Source of the DNA: Helicoverpa zea
Taxonomy: Eukaryota; Arthropoda; Insecta; Lepidoptera; Noctuidae
Length of the DNA: 64,000 bases
NCBI RefSeq assembly: GCF_022581195.2
Contig: NC_061469.1
Location: forward strand, 8,922,501 to 8,986,500
Direction: 5' to 3'
This document shows positions 50,980 through 63,093 of the stretch, in pieces. The position numbers and the translations under genes are program-made. The notes beneath the pieces were generated by a model, which was given only the letters and a program-made list of their open reading frames with translations, searched no databases and had not been told where the DNA came from. The stretch's first letter is position 1, and the number at the start of each line of letters is the position of its first letter.

Positions 50980-51100
50980 TTATTTATACATGACATCTAA
51001 ATGGTATGCAACATATGTAAATTCTCTAAAAAGCATTAGGTAAATAATTTTGTATAGTCTAGTAGTCAATTATAAGGCATAAAACTACTTGGATATATTT

Positions 51101-52571
51101 TTAAAAGTCCATCTTGTTGCCGGAGGGTGTGGGCGACGTGGGAGACTTGGGCTGTCCTAGTTTGGAGAGCGTGGCCACTTTGGACGCAAACTTGACGAAG
51201 CTGAGCCCCGACGCCTGCGCGTCCGGCTTCTGACCCGCGTCAGGTTGGAATGATGCATCCAACGAACCTGTTATAACGCTATATATTAATAAAAAATATA
51301 CATAGGTCCTATATGTAACTAATGATGGGCCAACATAACTATGACACGGGAAAAATGGAGCAGATTACTTAGTCATACTAATGCTATCAAATGCCCTAAA
51401 AAGTTATGTCCTAAATAAAATTTATGCCAGAGAATTCCCTGGAAGATGATGACATTAATGTCATATGATTTCAGAGTAAAGGTAAATACGGTAACCTGCA
51501 TATCACGACTTTGTTTTTTTTTTAATGACATGATAAAAATTGAACATCGGATTTATCATCCGACTATTGAAGACATTCGTTGATTGTTTAAAAATGTTGT
51601 AAAATCCGACTTACTCTGTTGCGGTGACATGATGGAACTAGGCTGAGATCCAGGTTGGTTTTCGCCCTCCATGTTAATATTGGTCTGCTCGTGAAGTAGG
51701 TCTAAGGCTGCAACACGTCAGAAAGATACCCGTAAATAAGCAGCGAATGTGATCATTATCTTATCTCGGATGATTTCAGTGCAAATAAATGTGATGTGGC
51801 CGAATTTTGGAGCTCTCTGAGTCAATAGCAAAGAGGCATACTAACTGTGCAAGTTACTATTAGTTGGTAAAAAGCAATAGTCATTTGTCGTTGCTCTACT
51901 GCTTAAGTTGGGGAGATGCCATCACACTAAAATTATTAAAGGTGAAAGTTGGTGAGCGTGTCTATGTTTATCACTTCTGTATGAGTTCTAACTAACTTGA
52001 CAGAAATGTTTTACAGATAGGCTACATTTCAACCTGGCGTGGAAGAAGAGGGTGAACCGTATGCAGACGCTGGTTGTTATTAAAAGATGTTATTCTTATC
52101 CAAATAAAAAAAAACTTATTAAGTCCTAAGTACCTATGTATCCCTTTGGTTAATATTTGCATAGTCTAGAGAACATGAAAAATTACCGTCTTTCAACGAC
52201 ATTGCATCCATCTTAGCATCCTGTATAGTTTCCAACTTAGCGCGGAACTTTGTGGTGATCTTCCGTCTTTGATAGTCCGCTTCGATTTGTTGCTTCGTCC
52301 GGGGAATGCGGAAACGGAAGCAACAGCATACTATCACAACTGTTATGCACAGGATATCCAACAGATTAGTTTAACCGCCACTTATACAAAGGTGGTGAAC
52401 AGTGTACAGAGCATTTTTTCAGATTATGGAACTAATAATATACTTACTAAGAGTAGTCAAACTGGCCATACACAGAAATATAACTTGCCATATTCTTAGG
52501 TTGCCTGCTATTTTGTTTTCAAGCCACTCTGGTTCTTCAGATTTATTTATGATATCCATAAATGGGTCCAT
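51101..52571 (-). CDS. TMIE-family single-pass membrane protein, 4 exons
   Basis: TMIE (transmembrane inner ear) in vertebrates is a subunit of the hair-cell mechanotransduction complex with TMC channels; a nematode TMIE also works with TMC. Exons (minus order): 52448-52571, 52187-52339, 51615-51707, 51101-51267; 537 nt, 178 aa. One membrane helix lies at about 27-48 (IWQVIFLCMASLTTLIVIVC). It is followed by FRIPRTKQQIEADYQRRK and KLETIQDAK, which align with RVPRTRKEIEARYLQRK and KLETV of human TMIE; this juxtamembrane block is the family signature. There is no cleavable signal peptide, and the N-terminus is short and acidic. The tail is Ser/Pro-rich and ends NKMDF, a possible class II PDZ ligand (M-x-F). 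Tail-to-tail with ARPC2, head-to-head with the YjbQ-like gene. Family placement is good; function in insects is inference. Confidence 0.85.
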
Positions 52572-53494
52572 GTTGGTAGTGTGCTGATTTCAATAGGAAC
52601 AATACTATTAGAAACGCGTCCGAAGTGATACCGATTGAGGTGGTAACTAATTGTCTCAATTCCAAGGAGTGGTTGCATGCCACACCTAAAACTATCACCC
52701 CTCGGCACTCCCATGATATAATTGCTCACTCTGTTAACAGGTACAGTAATTATAGTTCATCTCAGTGTTTATATAACATAATGATGTAGAATTATTATTC
52801 TTTCTTAATGATATTTCTATACCATCTTTTTAAAAGACACGTCTATCACATATTTTTCACGGAAATGTTTTGAATTCCGCGCCAAACGATGAAATCATCT
52901 GCTGATGGGGTGGTAAAAAAGTTGCTGTGTTAAAAAATAAGACTTTTTAGTCATTCGATTGCAATGCCATTGCGGCAAACTAAATGCCTTCTTTAATTTT
53001 GATCAAAACAGAAGAAGACCATTTGAAACTCAACATTTTAGATTGCTTTCGACGACGTAGTTATAAAAAAAATTAAGATGTTTCGCACTTTACTTTATTT
53101 TGTAAATCTATAATATTAAACGAATAGCGGATCTTCCTTCGTAATAAATTTTAACTAAACTTAATTCAAAATGCTATCTTTGTATTCATTGTTTTTTCTG
53201 TCGGTCGTCGTCATTATTTTATGAATGAAATCCATTGGTGTTCGAGTTATATTTTTTAACATGACAACATTTCATTCGTTTTTCTCTTTCGTTTGAAGAC
53301 TATTTCACTTTCCCGCAGAAAATAGGGTGTCGAATCTGTCCTATAACCTCCTATATATTTATTACTATTTAAAGATCGAAAATGAATCTTTTATGATAAT
53401 TGTGGATTAATTCATGTAAAGGTTGTTCTAAGTGATGTTGTGTAAGATCGTTTGTGTTCTTGCGATCACTCTGTAGCGTTTTAAAAAATTAAAC
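52572..53494. promoter_or_regulatory. Shared upstream region of the TMIE-like and YjbQ-like genes
   Basis: The two start codons are 923 bp apart and diverge. The stretch is AT-rich, with no recognised repeat or gene. No promoter element is clear enough to name. Confidence 0.45.
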
Positions 53495-55316
53495 ATGGCC
53501 TCGAACCGAGGAATTCAGATCGGATCCGCGTGGTTTCAACGGAAGCTGAACTTGAGGCCACAGCACCGGGGCGTGCACCTCGTCACTGAGGAGATCCTCA
53601 AGCAGGTGCCGGAGCTCTCGCAGTTTGCTGTCGGCCTCTGCCATATCCAGAGTGAGTATCCGCTGCCGTGACAGCGTTCTTGTCTTGCCGCCGATGCTGC
53701 ATCCTTGCCGCCTGTCACATTTACCGTGCATATTATAGTCTCGCGCTATTTTATTGTGCATACATAGTGAAGTGATACGAGCAAGTGTTGTGAAATCTAA
53801 TGAACGTGATAGACGTGATAGCCAGCTGATCAATGGATGTTGTTTCCAGTAATGCACACCTCGGCGAGTCTCGCGCTCAACGAGAGCTGGGACCCCGACG
53901 TCAGGGATGATATGGAAATGATGCTCAACAAAATAGTGCCAGAGGGCCTGCCTTATCGACACTCGTGCGAGGGGCCTGACGACATGGTGAGTGTTTGTTG
54001 TATTGTTGTGCTAATCACTCATTAATATTTTGACTTAACACAAATCATGCTAACACTGCAGAATGTCCAATTTGAATTTAGAACCAATGATCACATGTTT
54101 AGGAGTTGTGTTTTGATGCTGGAATTCAATAAATAAATGACTGCTGTTAATGCAGTGCCTTAGCACTTGACATCTTTTGCTGCATTGAAAAGTATTTACA
54201 TATTCTATGAATTAAAACTAAATATCAATCCAAATCAATTCCATTTTGATATGCAGGTATTTTGTCATATTTACATACATTAACTGTTTAGAATTGTATA
54301 AATGTATTGAACGTAAATTAGCACCAGTATTCACACAACAGTGTTTTGTGCTCTAACAAGGTACTTGTCTACTTGTGGCACAAATTCAATAATCATATCA
54401 GTGCTAAAGTAGTGTGTGGTGTTAAAGGCCAAGTGATATACACCAGTAACCTTGGAGTGTCACATGTACTGATAACAGAGGTCAAAACTTAGAGTAAATA
54501 TTGAAGTTTGTTTACAGCTCACGAAATATACAAGTCACGTGTTCTAAGACTGGAAATTCATTGACTTTTATATGTTCTATTTCAAGATAAAATGTAATGT
54601 TTTTTGTATTTTTGTATCACAGCCAGCCCATGTGAAGGCTTGCTTCCTTGGGTCCTCACTGACAATCCCCATCACGGATGGAAAGCTGAACCTGGGCACA
54701 TGGCAAGGGGTTTGGCTCTGCGAGCATAGGAATCACGCTGGCAGCCGAAAGGTGATCATATTTTAAAATATTTTTCTGGTTCTAAAACACTTGTGATTGT
54801 GTGATAGATAAAATTGATACTGATGTTTAACAATTTGGATATTTTCAAATGTAGTTGCCTTAATGACTCGATCTGCTTGTATGCCGCTAATTATAGGACA
54901 ATAGAAATCAATTGTGTCTCGTGTATATCTGAGCACCAGCATAGAACGGGTTAATCAAATACTAGTTGTTTCCTGCAGTTTCACCCGCATCCTGGGGGAA
55001 GTTTTTCTCACACCTGAATAAAAGGTAGCCTATGTTATTCAGGATAGTGTAGCTTCCCAACAATAAAAGAATTTTGCAAATTGGCTCAGTTGTTATTGGA
55101 GTGTTTAGAGCAGTGCATTACACATTCTGAAAGCCACACACTGGAGCCGACCCCAACATAGTTGGGAAAAGGCTCGGGAGATGTTGTGTGATTAGGTCAG
55201 CAGTTGTGGATATGCTTGGTAACGTGTGTGTTTGTGTGCAGGTGGTAGTGACGCTGTCGGGCTGCCCGCGCGACTCGCCGCTGTCGCCCGTGTCGGCCGC
55301 GTCGTGTTCCAGTTAG
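53495..55316 (+). CDS. YjbQ/UPF0047 family protein, 4 exons
   Basis: Small conserved protein of the YjbQ family (DUF/UPF0047); bacterial YjbQ shows a weak thiamine-phosphate synthase activity, but the animal role is not established. Exons: 53495-53651, 53850-53986, 54623-54751, 55242-55316; 498 nt, 165 aa. Family motifs in order: MHTSASLALNESWDPDVRDD (H55), YRHSCEGPDDMPAHVKACFL, GSSLTIPITDGKLNLGTWQG and WLCEHRNH. These His, Glu and Asp residues form the conserved pocket in solved YjbQ-type trimers. The usual end (..KVVVTLSG) is followed by a short Ser/Pro tail (CPRDSPLSPVSAASCSS). The ATG at 53495 gives MASNRGIQIGSAWFQRKLNL, which fits the family start. Introns and poly(A) context are of insect type, so it is not a bacterial contaminant. 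Intron 3 contains two repeat fragments. Confidence 0.93.
54975..55110 (+). repeat. Dispersed lepidopteran repeat
   Basis: GCAGTTTCACCCGCATCCTGG, AAAGGTAGCCTATGTTATTC and AAATTGGCTCAGTTGTTATT, in this order, are typical words of an abundant retroelement-derived repeat of Lepidoptera. In intron 3 of the YjbQ-like gene. Confidence 0.6.
55128..55184 (+). repeat. SINE 3' tail fragment
   Basis: GGAGCCGACCCCAACATAGT and TGGGAAAAGGCTCGGGAG match the 3' end of the SINE at 26848-27229. Only the last ~55 bp are present. Confidence 0.75.
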
Positions 55317-58300
55317 GAGCGGGGGGGGGGCGCGACCCCCCACACTCACTCTCACTCGCGCCCCTCCTCCAAGAGCACGCGGAGGTAAACCCCGCGCCGA
55401 CACCTTTTATATCCCGCACTTAATATAGACATAGTTCTTACTCTTATCTTGGAACGACAATATGTACATAAGATTAATATTTTGTAACGCTTCGCGGGCC
55501 ACCTCGCGCCGGACGGCCCACGACGCTCGGCTCCTATTTGTAATATAGCGGCATAGGAATTGAAGGCGCTGCGGCGCCGCCGGCTCGAGCCGCCCGTCCC
55601 GAGGCGAGGTGCCGCGCGATCACTCAAACCTAATAATGTTACGTTCAGTCGAGACTACTGGACCCGTTGAACTTGTACATAGACATTATGTGCGATGGTT
55701 TTAAAGTATACATAAAGTAATTGTTGTTTTGTTATTGCAACTTGTCGATATAATGTACATAGATCACGCGTGGACGTTGTGACATTCCGCTTCGTAGGTA
55801 CGGTTCGGTCGATGAAAGGTTCATGTGGCATCTACTTTCACCATTATTAATCATAAACATAATAAATTAGGACAAAGTATGAGATAAGGAGTAATGATTT
55901 GAATGGATCGAATATTTTCACTACTGCACTCGTTCAAATTTTTTCAATGTACACTGGGAGACACTATATTTTTGAACATGGCTGCACATTAGACATTTTA
56001 TGGATTCGGACACTCATTTTACTACACCAATTTTGTACGTAATCGCACTGGTTAACGGTCAGTTCGTGTAAGTTTTAAGAGCTGAATGTAGGTTTATATA
56101 GTTAAGTACTTTATACGTGTACGATAGCTCCCTTCTCTCTCCGTGTTAGGTTAGACTTTATTAACGATTAGTACGTGGAACATGTCCATAGCTTTAATTG
56201 TGTCACACCCGTTGTATCAACGGGTCCTTCGCGGGATGACAACAGCTAACATTTGGTACCACTAGTTAGTAGTTGTATATCATTACTCTTAAGATCATGT
56301 AAGTGCCTCGGATTTATGGGGTGGTCACGTATCATTTGCAGACTCGTTTCCGAGAGCCGCGCGAGTCGCGTCAGACTGAACCACAGCAGCTCACTACCGC
56401 TCCTAAGTGTTCTGTTCCACTGTTCCACACATCTGTTGCAACGTTTACGTACTCATTACGTGGTTTATATTAAAGCTGCAATAATTTCCTTCATTACCAA
56501 ATGTACTACTGATAAGTTCAACAAGTTAATTTCGCGATGTCTATTAAAGGCGTATGTGTATAGTTGTATGTCTTCCTATGTAAGTTCCATCACATAAGAC
56601 AAGTATAGCGTAACGTGTCGAAGTAATGTAACAATGTGAACGGTATTAGGGTATACAAACATCACCTTTATATCCGGCCACATCTATATTAATTAGATAT
56701 TGTAATAAAATAATCGCGATAGGGGCTCCAAATTGAATCTAAATTTGAGCATAGTCATTATTATACATAGTTATCAGGTGGAGTAATCAGTAGCGGGTGT
56801 TTTATATGATACGAGACGTAGTGGAAATTACATAATGTAATTCATTCACTCATTTTACAGGGTTGAGAACCTTGTCGTTTTACAGGAATTTATAATATTC
56901 ATTCCATGTTCGACATTCCATCAACAGCGGAACTAGTAGAGTGGCCGGGGCGCCTGAGGGCTGCCGCGGCGCTTGCGACCGTTTCGTTGCGTTCGGCTTT
57001 AGATGTCCCATCGAGATCGCTTGTGTGGCACAATTTTACACTTGAAACTTAGTTAGGAGTTAATAAATTATAAATAGTAGGGTACAGTTGCGTTAAGTAA
57101 ATATAAAGCGGTGTTGAGAGCGCACACGACACGCGACGCCGCGTCACGCCGCGCACACCTTGTTTTGATACCGCGTTGTACAAAGTGTAGATGTGTCACG
57201 TCGCCGCGCGACAACACACTGTTCAGCTCATGGACACTTAGACTTACTTCACTTAGGGAGCTTGTTGTACGTTCATATTCGGGCTTTTGATAGATTCACT
57301 TAAACTTTACGATTTTTTCAGTTATTTTTGATCATATAGACATAGGAAATGTTTTTGGAATTATCTAAACAGCTTTATAAAGCTTAATTAATTATGCTTC
57401 GATTGGATATTATATTGTTTATTAGTTATCAATATAAACTTTTATCTACTATGCATGATCAATGTACTATGTAACAGTTTCATAGTTTCGCGTGTTACAC
57501 TGTTTGTTTTTACTGCTTCTATACGTTTGTTTATTGCTTTTTATTATTTTGATTGTACTCAGGGGTGTGTGCAAAGGGTTGGTTATTAAGTGCTTTTTAA
57601 CACGTAATTAATTAAGGAAGTGTAAATATTTTTTTGCATTAATATAGTGTACATGTACATTTATCCATGTACATATTGATCAAAATGTAAAAATGTTCAA
57701 GTGCTATTCGTGTATGGGTGTTATGTATGCCACTGCCATGAAGGTTTTGTCTATTTGTTACGTTGATTTAATGTTGGATTTGAAGTTTTCATTTTAAAAA
57801 TCATGATTATAAAAAAATATAATGTGCATACAATACATTTATAGCAACCGAACAAATCCTACTTAGTAAATAAGTTTCCAAAGACGAGCTGCGACTGGAT
57901 CGCCTGAGAATGAGTAACATTCCTTTTGTTTATGGTTAAGCATTCCCTGCCCGCGGGCACGTTTTGTTGTTCCGTCGTTATCGTAGGTTAGAGATGTCCC
58001 AAGTTAGGCTGTTCACTAACAACGAATGTGTCTAGTGTTTTTACCTTTAAGTGAACTCCCAAACAATTGTATTACTACCACGACAGTTGTACCGATTATA
58101 ACCGCAGCTATCAGACACATTAGCCCAAGTAAATATTATGTATCTAATGTTTATTTGTTCTCTGATGTACAATGTATGTATTCTGTTTTAAATGTTCATA
58201 TTATATAATGGAACAGTTCTATATATAAGGGCACGGATTTTATTAACTTATTTATGCATTTAGTAAATCAATAAGCGTCATTAATTTGTTACATTAAATA

Positions 58301-58589
58301 TTAATTGCACATAGGAAAATGAGGTTGTATTCAGGATTAATAAAAATAACCAAAAACAGATGACAAATAATTTGTGTGTATATTATTTAAGATCAATAAT
58401 AAATATTATATCAATATTATGATTGTACAGTTGATTGATTCACGTTTTCTTAGAGGATCCCCGTCAGTTGTATATTGTTGATTTTACGCGTTCACTTGTA
58501 TGTGACGTTGGGATATCTGTCACGATAAAATTTCATTGTATCATATAACTTGTACAATATAAATATATAGATCCACAATTATAAAAGAG
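55317..58589 (+). other. Long gene-free stretch, probable 3' UTR of the YjbQ-like gene
   Basis: No coding exon is recognised in 3.3 kb. Base composition is uneven: CpG-rich patches at 55317-55620, 56940-57000 and 57118-57215 sit in AT-rich DNA. Candidate poly(A) words occur near 56703, 57062 and 58338 and at 58590, so 3' UTRs of different length are possible. Open frames at 56253-56597 and 58026-58208 show no domain. A non-coding RNA gene here cannot be excluded from sequence. Confidence 0.4.
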
Positions 58590-58629
58590 ATTAAATATTT
58601 GCAAAAGTTAATATTGTACGAGTTTTATT
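58590..58629. terminator. Opposed poly(A) signals of the YjbQ-like and coiled-coil genes
   Basis: ATTAAA on plus (58590-58595) and AATAAA on minus (58624-58629) face each other 28 nt apart. The minus signal lies about 115 bp after the coiled-coil stop at 58744. Confidence 0.5.
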
Positions 58630-58743
58630 TCATTTTCATACAAAACACCTCTCATCAGTCGACTTACAGATTAATATTTAAGCGGTAAGAACTTATCTAA
58701 TAATTGTTAATTAACTATGTCTATGTTATTTGGCATCAGTTAT

Positions 58744-61700
58744 TTATGTTGTCTTCTCGGCGCTCGCGATCGTGTGAGGTCCGGGGCCGGCGTCTGCAAG
58801 TAAACGTTTATTGAAGTTTACTAATGAGCCATCATAGGGTAGTTTAAATAATGATCATTCATACATGCACTTGTCCATTACTCGTGCAATGGTTATAATT
58901 ATCTATACCTTCAACCGTAGGTACAGTGGTGCTGTTCTTGTTTTTAGCTTCGTTTAAAGCTTTGGTAAGTCCGGAGGCCATTTGTCGGAACTCCTGGGAC
59001 GCTATCGATAGCTCGCCGAGCACGAAGTTCAGGTTGCTTTGCAACTCCACGATGCGTGTCGTGATGTCGCCCACCTGGGGACCGAAACAATTGCCTTAAT
59101 TACATTCGCAAAGGTATGCAATACCGCTAAGGTCGATGACTTACCTCCTTTTTCACTTTGTCCATTGTAGATGTACTCGCATTAACGAACTCCTGGGAGA
59201 ATTCCTGCGAACGGAAGTATATGAGTTTGTTTTACTCCAATTAGTTTTAACAAGCTATTAAGTTAATTCGTTATGCGTGACGCTCCTGTAGGAATGTAGT
59301 TACTGAAATTAATTTTAGCGATTGACTGATATAACCTTCGTGGACAACGTAGGTACATACTGTCGCTCCCTGGGGACTGATAAAGAGTAAGCCCGGTTTA
59401 CATTGTAAACAGCTGTGCGACAAATAAACGGCTTAACTAAATATTAAACTTCGATTACCTATACATATTAATGCTAGTTTATGCAACAGATTTTTAAGTT
59501 GAACCTGTTAACATTTTTTTAACTAGTCACTCCTAGGAAACCTCAAGCACCTTCTTAAAAATCAGTCTATCAAAATTATTGGAAGCTTATAACACTGGGT
59601 GTTTTCAGTGACACCAATTACTCAGGGGAAATATGATTTCGTGACTATTTCAGGAGTCTCAAAACGCCTGCTTCATAAAAAGGAGATGATGATGAGGTAC
59701 TCACAGACAGCTTGTTCAAGGCCTGGCTGCTCATCATGATCTGCTTGTGCATGATGCCGATCTGCCTCCACACTTGAGACATCTCCGACTCCACCTTCGA
59801 GCTGAGAGCTTTCATCGCTGTGGTCTGGTTGCTCGTGATCGCTGTCTCCATGCTGTCCAACCTTGAGTAAGGGTAATATAGATATATAGGTACTTTATTA
59901 GGTACACCAATTCTTAAATTGATCTTAGATCTTATTAAAGTAGGTGACATAATGGGCAGTCTTATCGCTAAGAGCGCTCTCTTCCAGACAACCTTAGGAT
60001 AGATTGAGAAGAGACGGAAAAGAGTATATAAAAACCTCTGTAAAATATTTTTGTAAATTATGAAATTATACCAAGTTTTCTACAAAAAAGTACATAGGTA
60101 CACCAGTTTAGCTTCAGGAAGTGCCAATATTACTTTGTTTTATACTCACTTCTTACTAACAGTGTGATTCATGTTCTTCTGTTGATTTTTCAAAAGTTCG
60201 CCGACCTCCATCAGGATCTGGTTGACGCCGTACTCGAAACGTTTCTTCGTCGCCACCACGTTGTCTGCTGTCTCCAGGATTACTTGCTCACTCTTAGATA
60301 GCAGTTGGACCTGTGGATGCGTAGTTTTATTTTAAGCTGTACTTCTTTACCTCATGTAACTTACTGCCACATACGCTTCAATCGTAATTGAATAGTGATT
60401 TGTACTCAGTTGGATATCAATCGTATGTCGCTTAAGTAAAATTAGCAGAAACGAACGCCCGGGCAAGTATGAGAGTGTTCCCAGAAATTCCATATTGCAA
60501 CTAATAAGGAGAGATCTAGGGATTCTAAAACTTTGCAAAACTCCTTCTATAAATAATTATAATTCATAGATCTGAATAGTCCTAGGAAGATACCTCATTG
60601 CGCAAGGTCTCGTAGCTCCGTGAGATGTCGTTGTAGGCGTGCTCTGTCATGGTGTTGCTCTGCGTCAGGCTGCGCTGAACGTCCTCGTTGGTCGCCACCA
60701 GGCGGTCGCCCATCTCGCGCAGCTTCGTCTCCATCTTAGTTACGGCTGAAATATAAAGAATTATTTAAAACCTCACACGCTTAGGGTGCATCTACAGTAG
60801 TAGCTTGCGCATGTTGAGACACATGCCCAGGTTACACGCATTTTGAAAACGTTTGGGTACAGCGACTCTCGAACCAAAGCAAAATACCCACCCGCCTGCT
60901 CTTGTTACTTGCGCATGTTACCTTGCTTCTGCTACATGCACCGTGTAGACGTACCCTTATCAATGTAGAGAATGTTATGCAATGCAGTGTTAACTCTTTC
61001 CCACATTCAGGAAGAGGTAAATAAAACCCATACCTATGTAGGTAGATATCTTAGAACGCTTTCCTACTGGCGGGTTCTTTCCTGCGTGTAATTTGAAATT
61101 ATGTTAGACCAAATAACGTATTTAAATTGTTGTCGATAATCTGCACCACATTGGTTGCTACCGGTTCTGTTGCCGGAGTTACGAAAATCGTCATTGGTGT
61201 GGGATCGGCTGCCTTTGCGTAAATTACGCCGAATAAAAAAATACGACGGTAAGTTTTCTGCTTTAGGTAGTAGGTTTGTATTGCGTCTAACCATGAGTAC
61301 CTACCATAAGCAAGACTGGGATAGGTACCTAACCAAAACGTAGCAAATTTTTAAATATTTAGGAATATACTCACCCATTTCATTATTGATGAGCAAGGTC
61401 TCGGTGGCTTTGTTGACGGAGTCGATGGTTTCATTGGTGGAGCGGTTCAGATCGGCCAGCCTTGGCAGATCCTTCCACATGCTCTCCGCATCAGATAACA
61501 AACGTTGGATCTTCTTCACCTCTATCTCTTGGCGTTCCATCACTGAGAAAAGAATAGAAATGAGGAGAATGACTTCCCACGCATTGAAAACATTTATTAT
61601 ACCCTACCTAATATAGACATGAATGACTCTAATCTAAACTTAGAAAAGCTATCAATACGTTAACGATAGCAAAAATTTATGCATTCTATCTCACATGAGT

Positions 61701-63093
61701 TATACCTGAAAACAATTATCAGCGTTCCACAAATTGATCATTCAGTTATCGAAATTTTTTATGTCTCATTAGCAGTAAAAAATAAAATATAAACAGAAAA
61801 TTAAAAGCTTATCTATACATAGGTAAGTATGTCATAAATTTAAGAACTTACTTATGCCTAATAAGTAGTTGAACTTTTCCTATTTCGACAATCGTAAATG
61901 AATAGAATACCGCGGCGAAATTCATCAATATTAGAAAGTCTTATTGTGTTGCAGCTTTCGTTGCTGAAAATTGTAGATTTCGTCTGCCGTAAATGTTGAT
62001 GTGTTACATACCTTCAGACATCTTGCTGTGCCAGGCCTCATCAGCCAGAGACACCTCGTTGAGGGGCACAAAGTCCGTCTGCACTTTAGTTCCGTTGAAC
62101 TCGTTCAGCTTCAGTTCATACTTGTTCAGTAGCTTCTCTGCATCTGATATGTGTTTCTCAAACGGATTTGCATCTGACGCTACCTCTAGGCACATAGATC
62201 GGAGGGACTCCTGCAATGAAAAGTAATATGAAACTGCCTCAGTACTTAAGTCATTTCGAACTTCACATTCCGGTTGTTTTTACAAAAGCAAAATTTGGGG
62301 AGTTTTCTGTCGAGAGTAGCTTTAGGAAAATAGCGTAAGGTAAACCTACCGGACTTAAACTAGTCTTGAGTGTTTTAATTTCTTTCTTCACAGCATCAAT
62401 TTTAGAGTCAGTGGCGTCGAGTCGCCTCAGCACGGCGTCGCCGCTGGTCGACAAGGAGTTGTCCAAGTCTGCAGGCGGCGCCGGGGCTGGTGCCAAAGCC
62501 ATTAAGGCTTTTTGTATACTTTCTAGTGACTCATTTATTTTAGTCTGAGACGCCTTTTCTCGTTCTTCTTTCTGCAAAATAAAGTGACAGTGAATTTAAA
62601 TCATTATCGAAAATTGACAAACTTACGGGATTTAAATTAAGCAAGCACTTCAATTTCTTCCAGCTTTCTTATAGTAGAGTATGATTGTTAAGCATTCTTA
62701 ATAAACTGTCGTAAACGTTTCCTGGGGTACAACTGATTAGGTACTTAATTACCTACTCCAATTAACAGAGATAACATTGCGTAGAAGTTTGCTTGGCTAG
62801 GTGCATAGGCATACCTTTGTCACGCCAACTGACCTACTAAAGATAAGCATTAGTGGCCGGAATTCGCACAAACCTGTAAGAGTATAGTCTCTACATTGGA
62901 TAACCGCTCATCTAGCCTTGAGATCATGCCTTTCAACGGTTCTAGAGTCCTGTGCTTCTTGTCGAGGCCAGTTAGCATTTTCTTGACTTGTTCGCCGAGG
63001 GCCTTTTCTCTGAACTCGTGCCTCTCGAGTTTGTCTTCCGACATTCTTATCATGTGGACTAGTGACAGCATTGCCTCCCTGATGTCTTCGTGT
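58744..63093 (-). CDS. Unidentified coiled-coil protein, 3' part of the gene, 10 exons seen
   Basis: Partial: the 5' end lies beyond 63093. Exons (minus order): 62874-63093, 62350-62571, 62012-62210, 61375-61542, 60594-60745, 60150-60310, 59705-59861, 59145-59204, 58909-59074, 58744-58793; 518 codons with stop, all GT-AG and in phase. The protein is almost wholly helical and charged, with heptad-like spacing (LERHEFREKALGEQVKKML, LRRLDATDSKIDAVKKEIKT, KMETKLREMGDRLVATNED, ELQSNLNFVLGELS), broken once by PAPAPPADL. Several N-x-S/T sites (NESL, NRST, NETI, NQTT, NHTV, NAST) would fit a secreted or lumenal protein, as in fibrinogen-related proteins with long coiled coils, but no such domain is in view. 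The C-terminus may end VEDAGPGPHTIASAEKTT by splicing from 58909 to 58793, or read through to a stop at 58859. No family recognised. Confidence 0.8.

Noticed and set aside
53489..53962. 157-codon minus-strand frame
   Set aside because: Antisense to exons 1 and 2 of the YjbQ-like gene, whose sense frame carries the family motifs.
58026..58208. 60-codon frame in the long gene-free stretch
   Set aside because: No domain, no signal peptide, AT-driven composition; probably chance within a 3' UTR.
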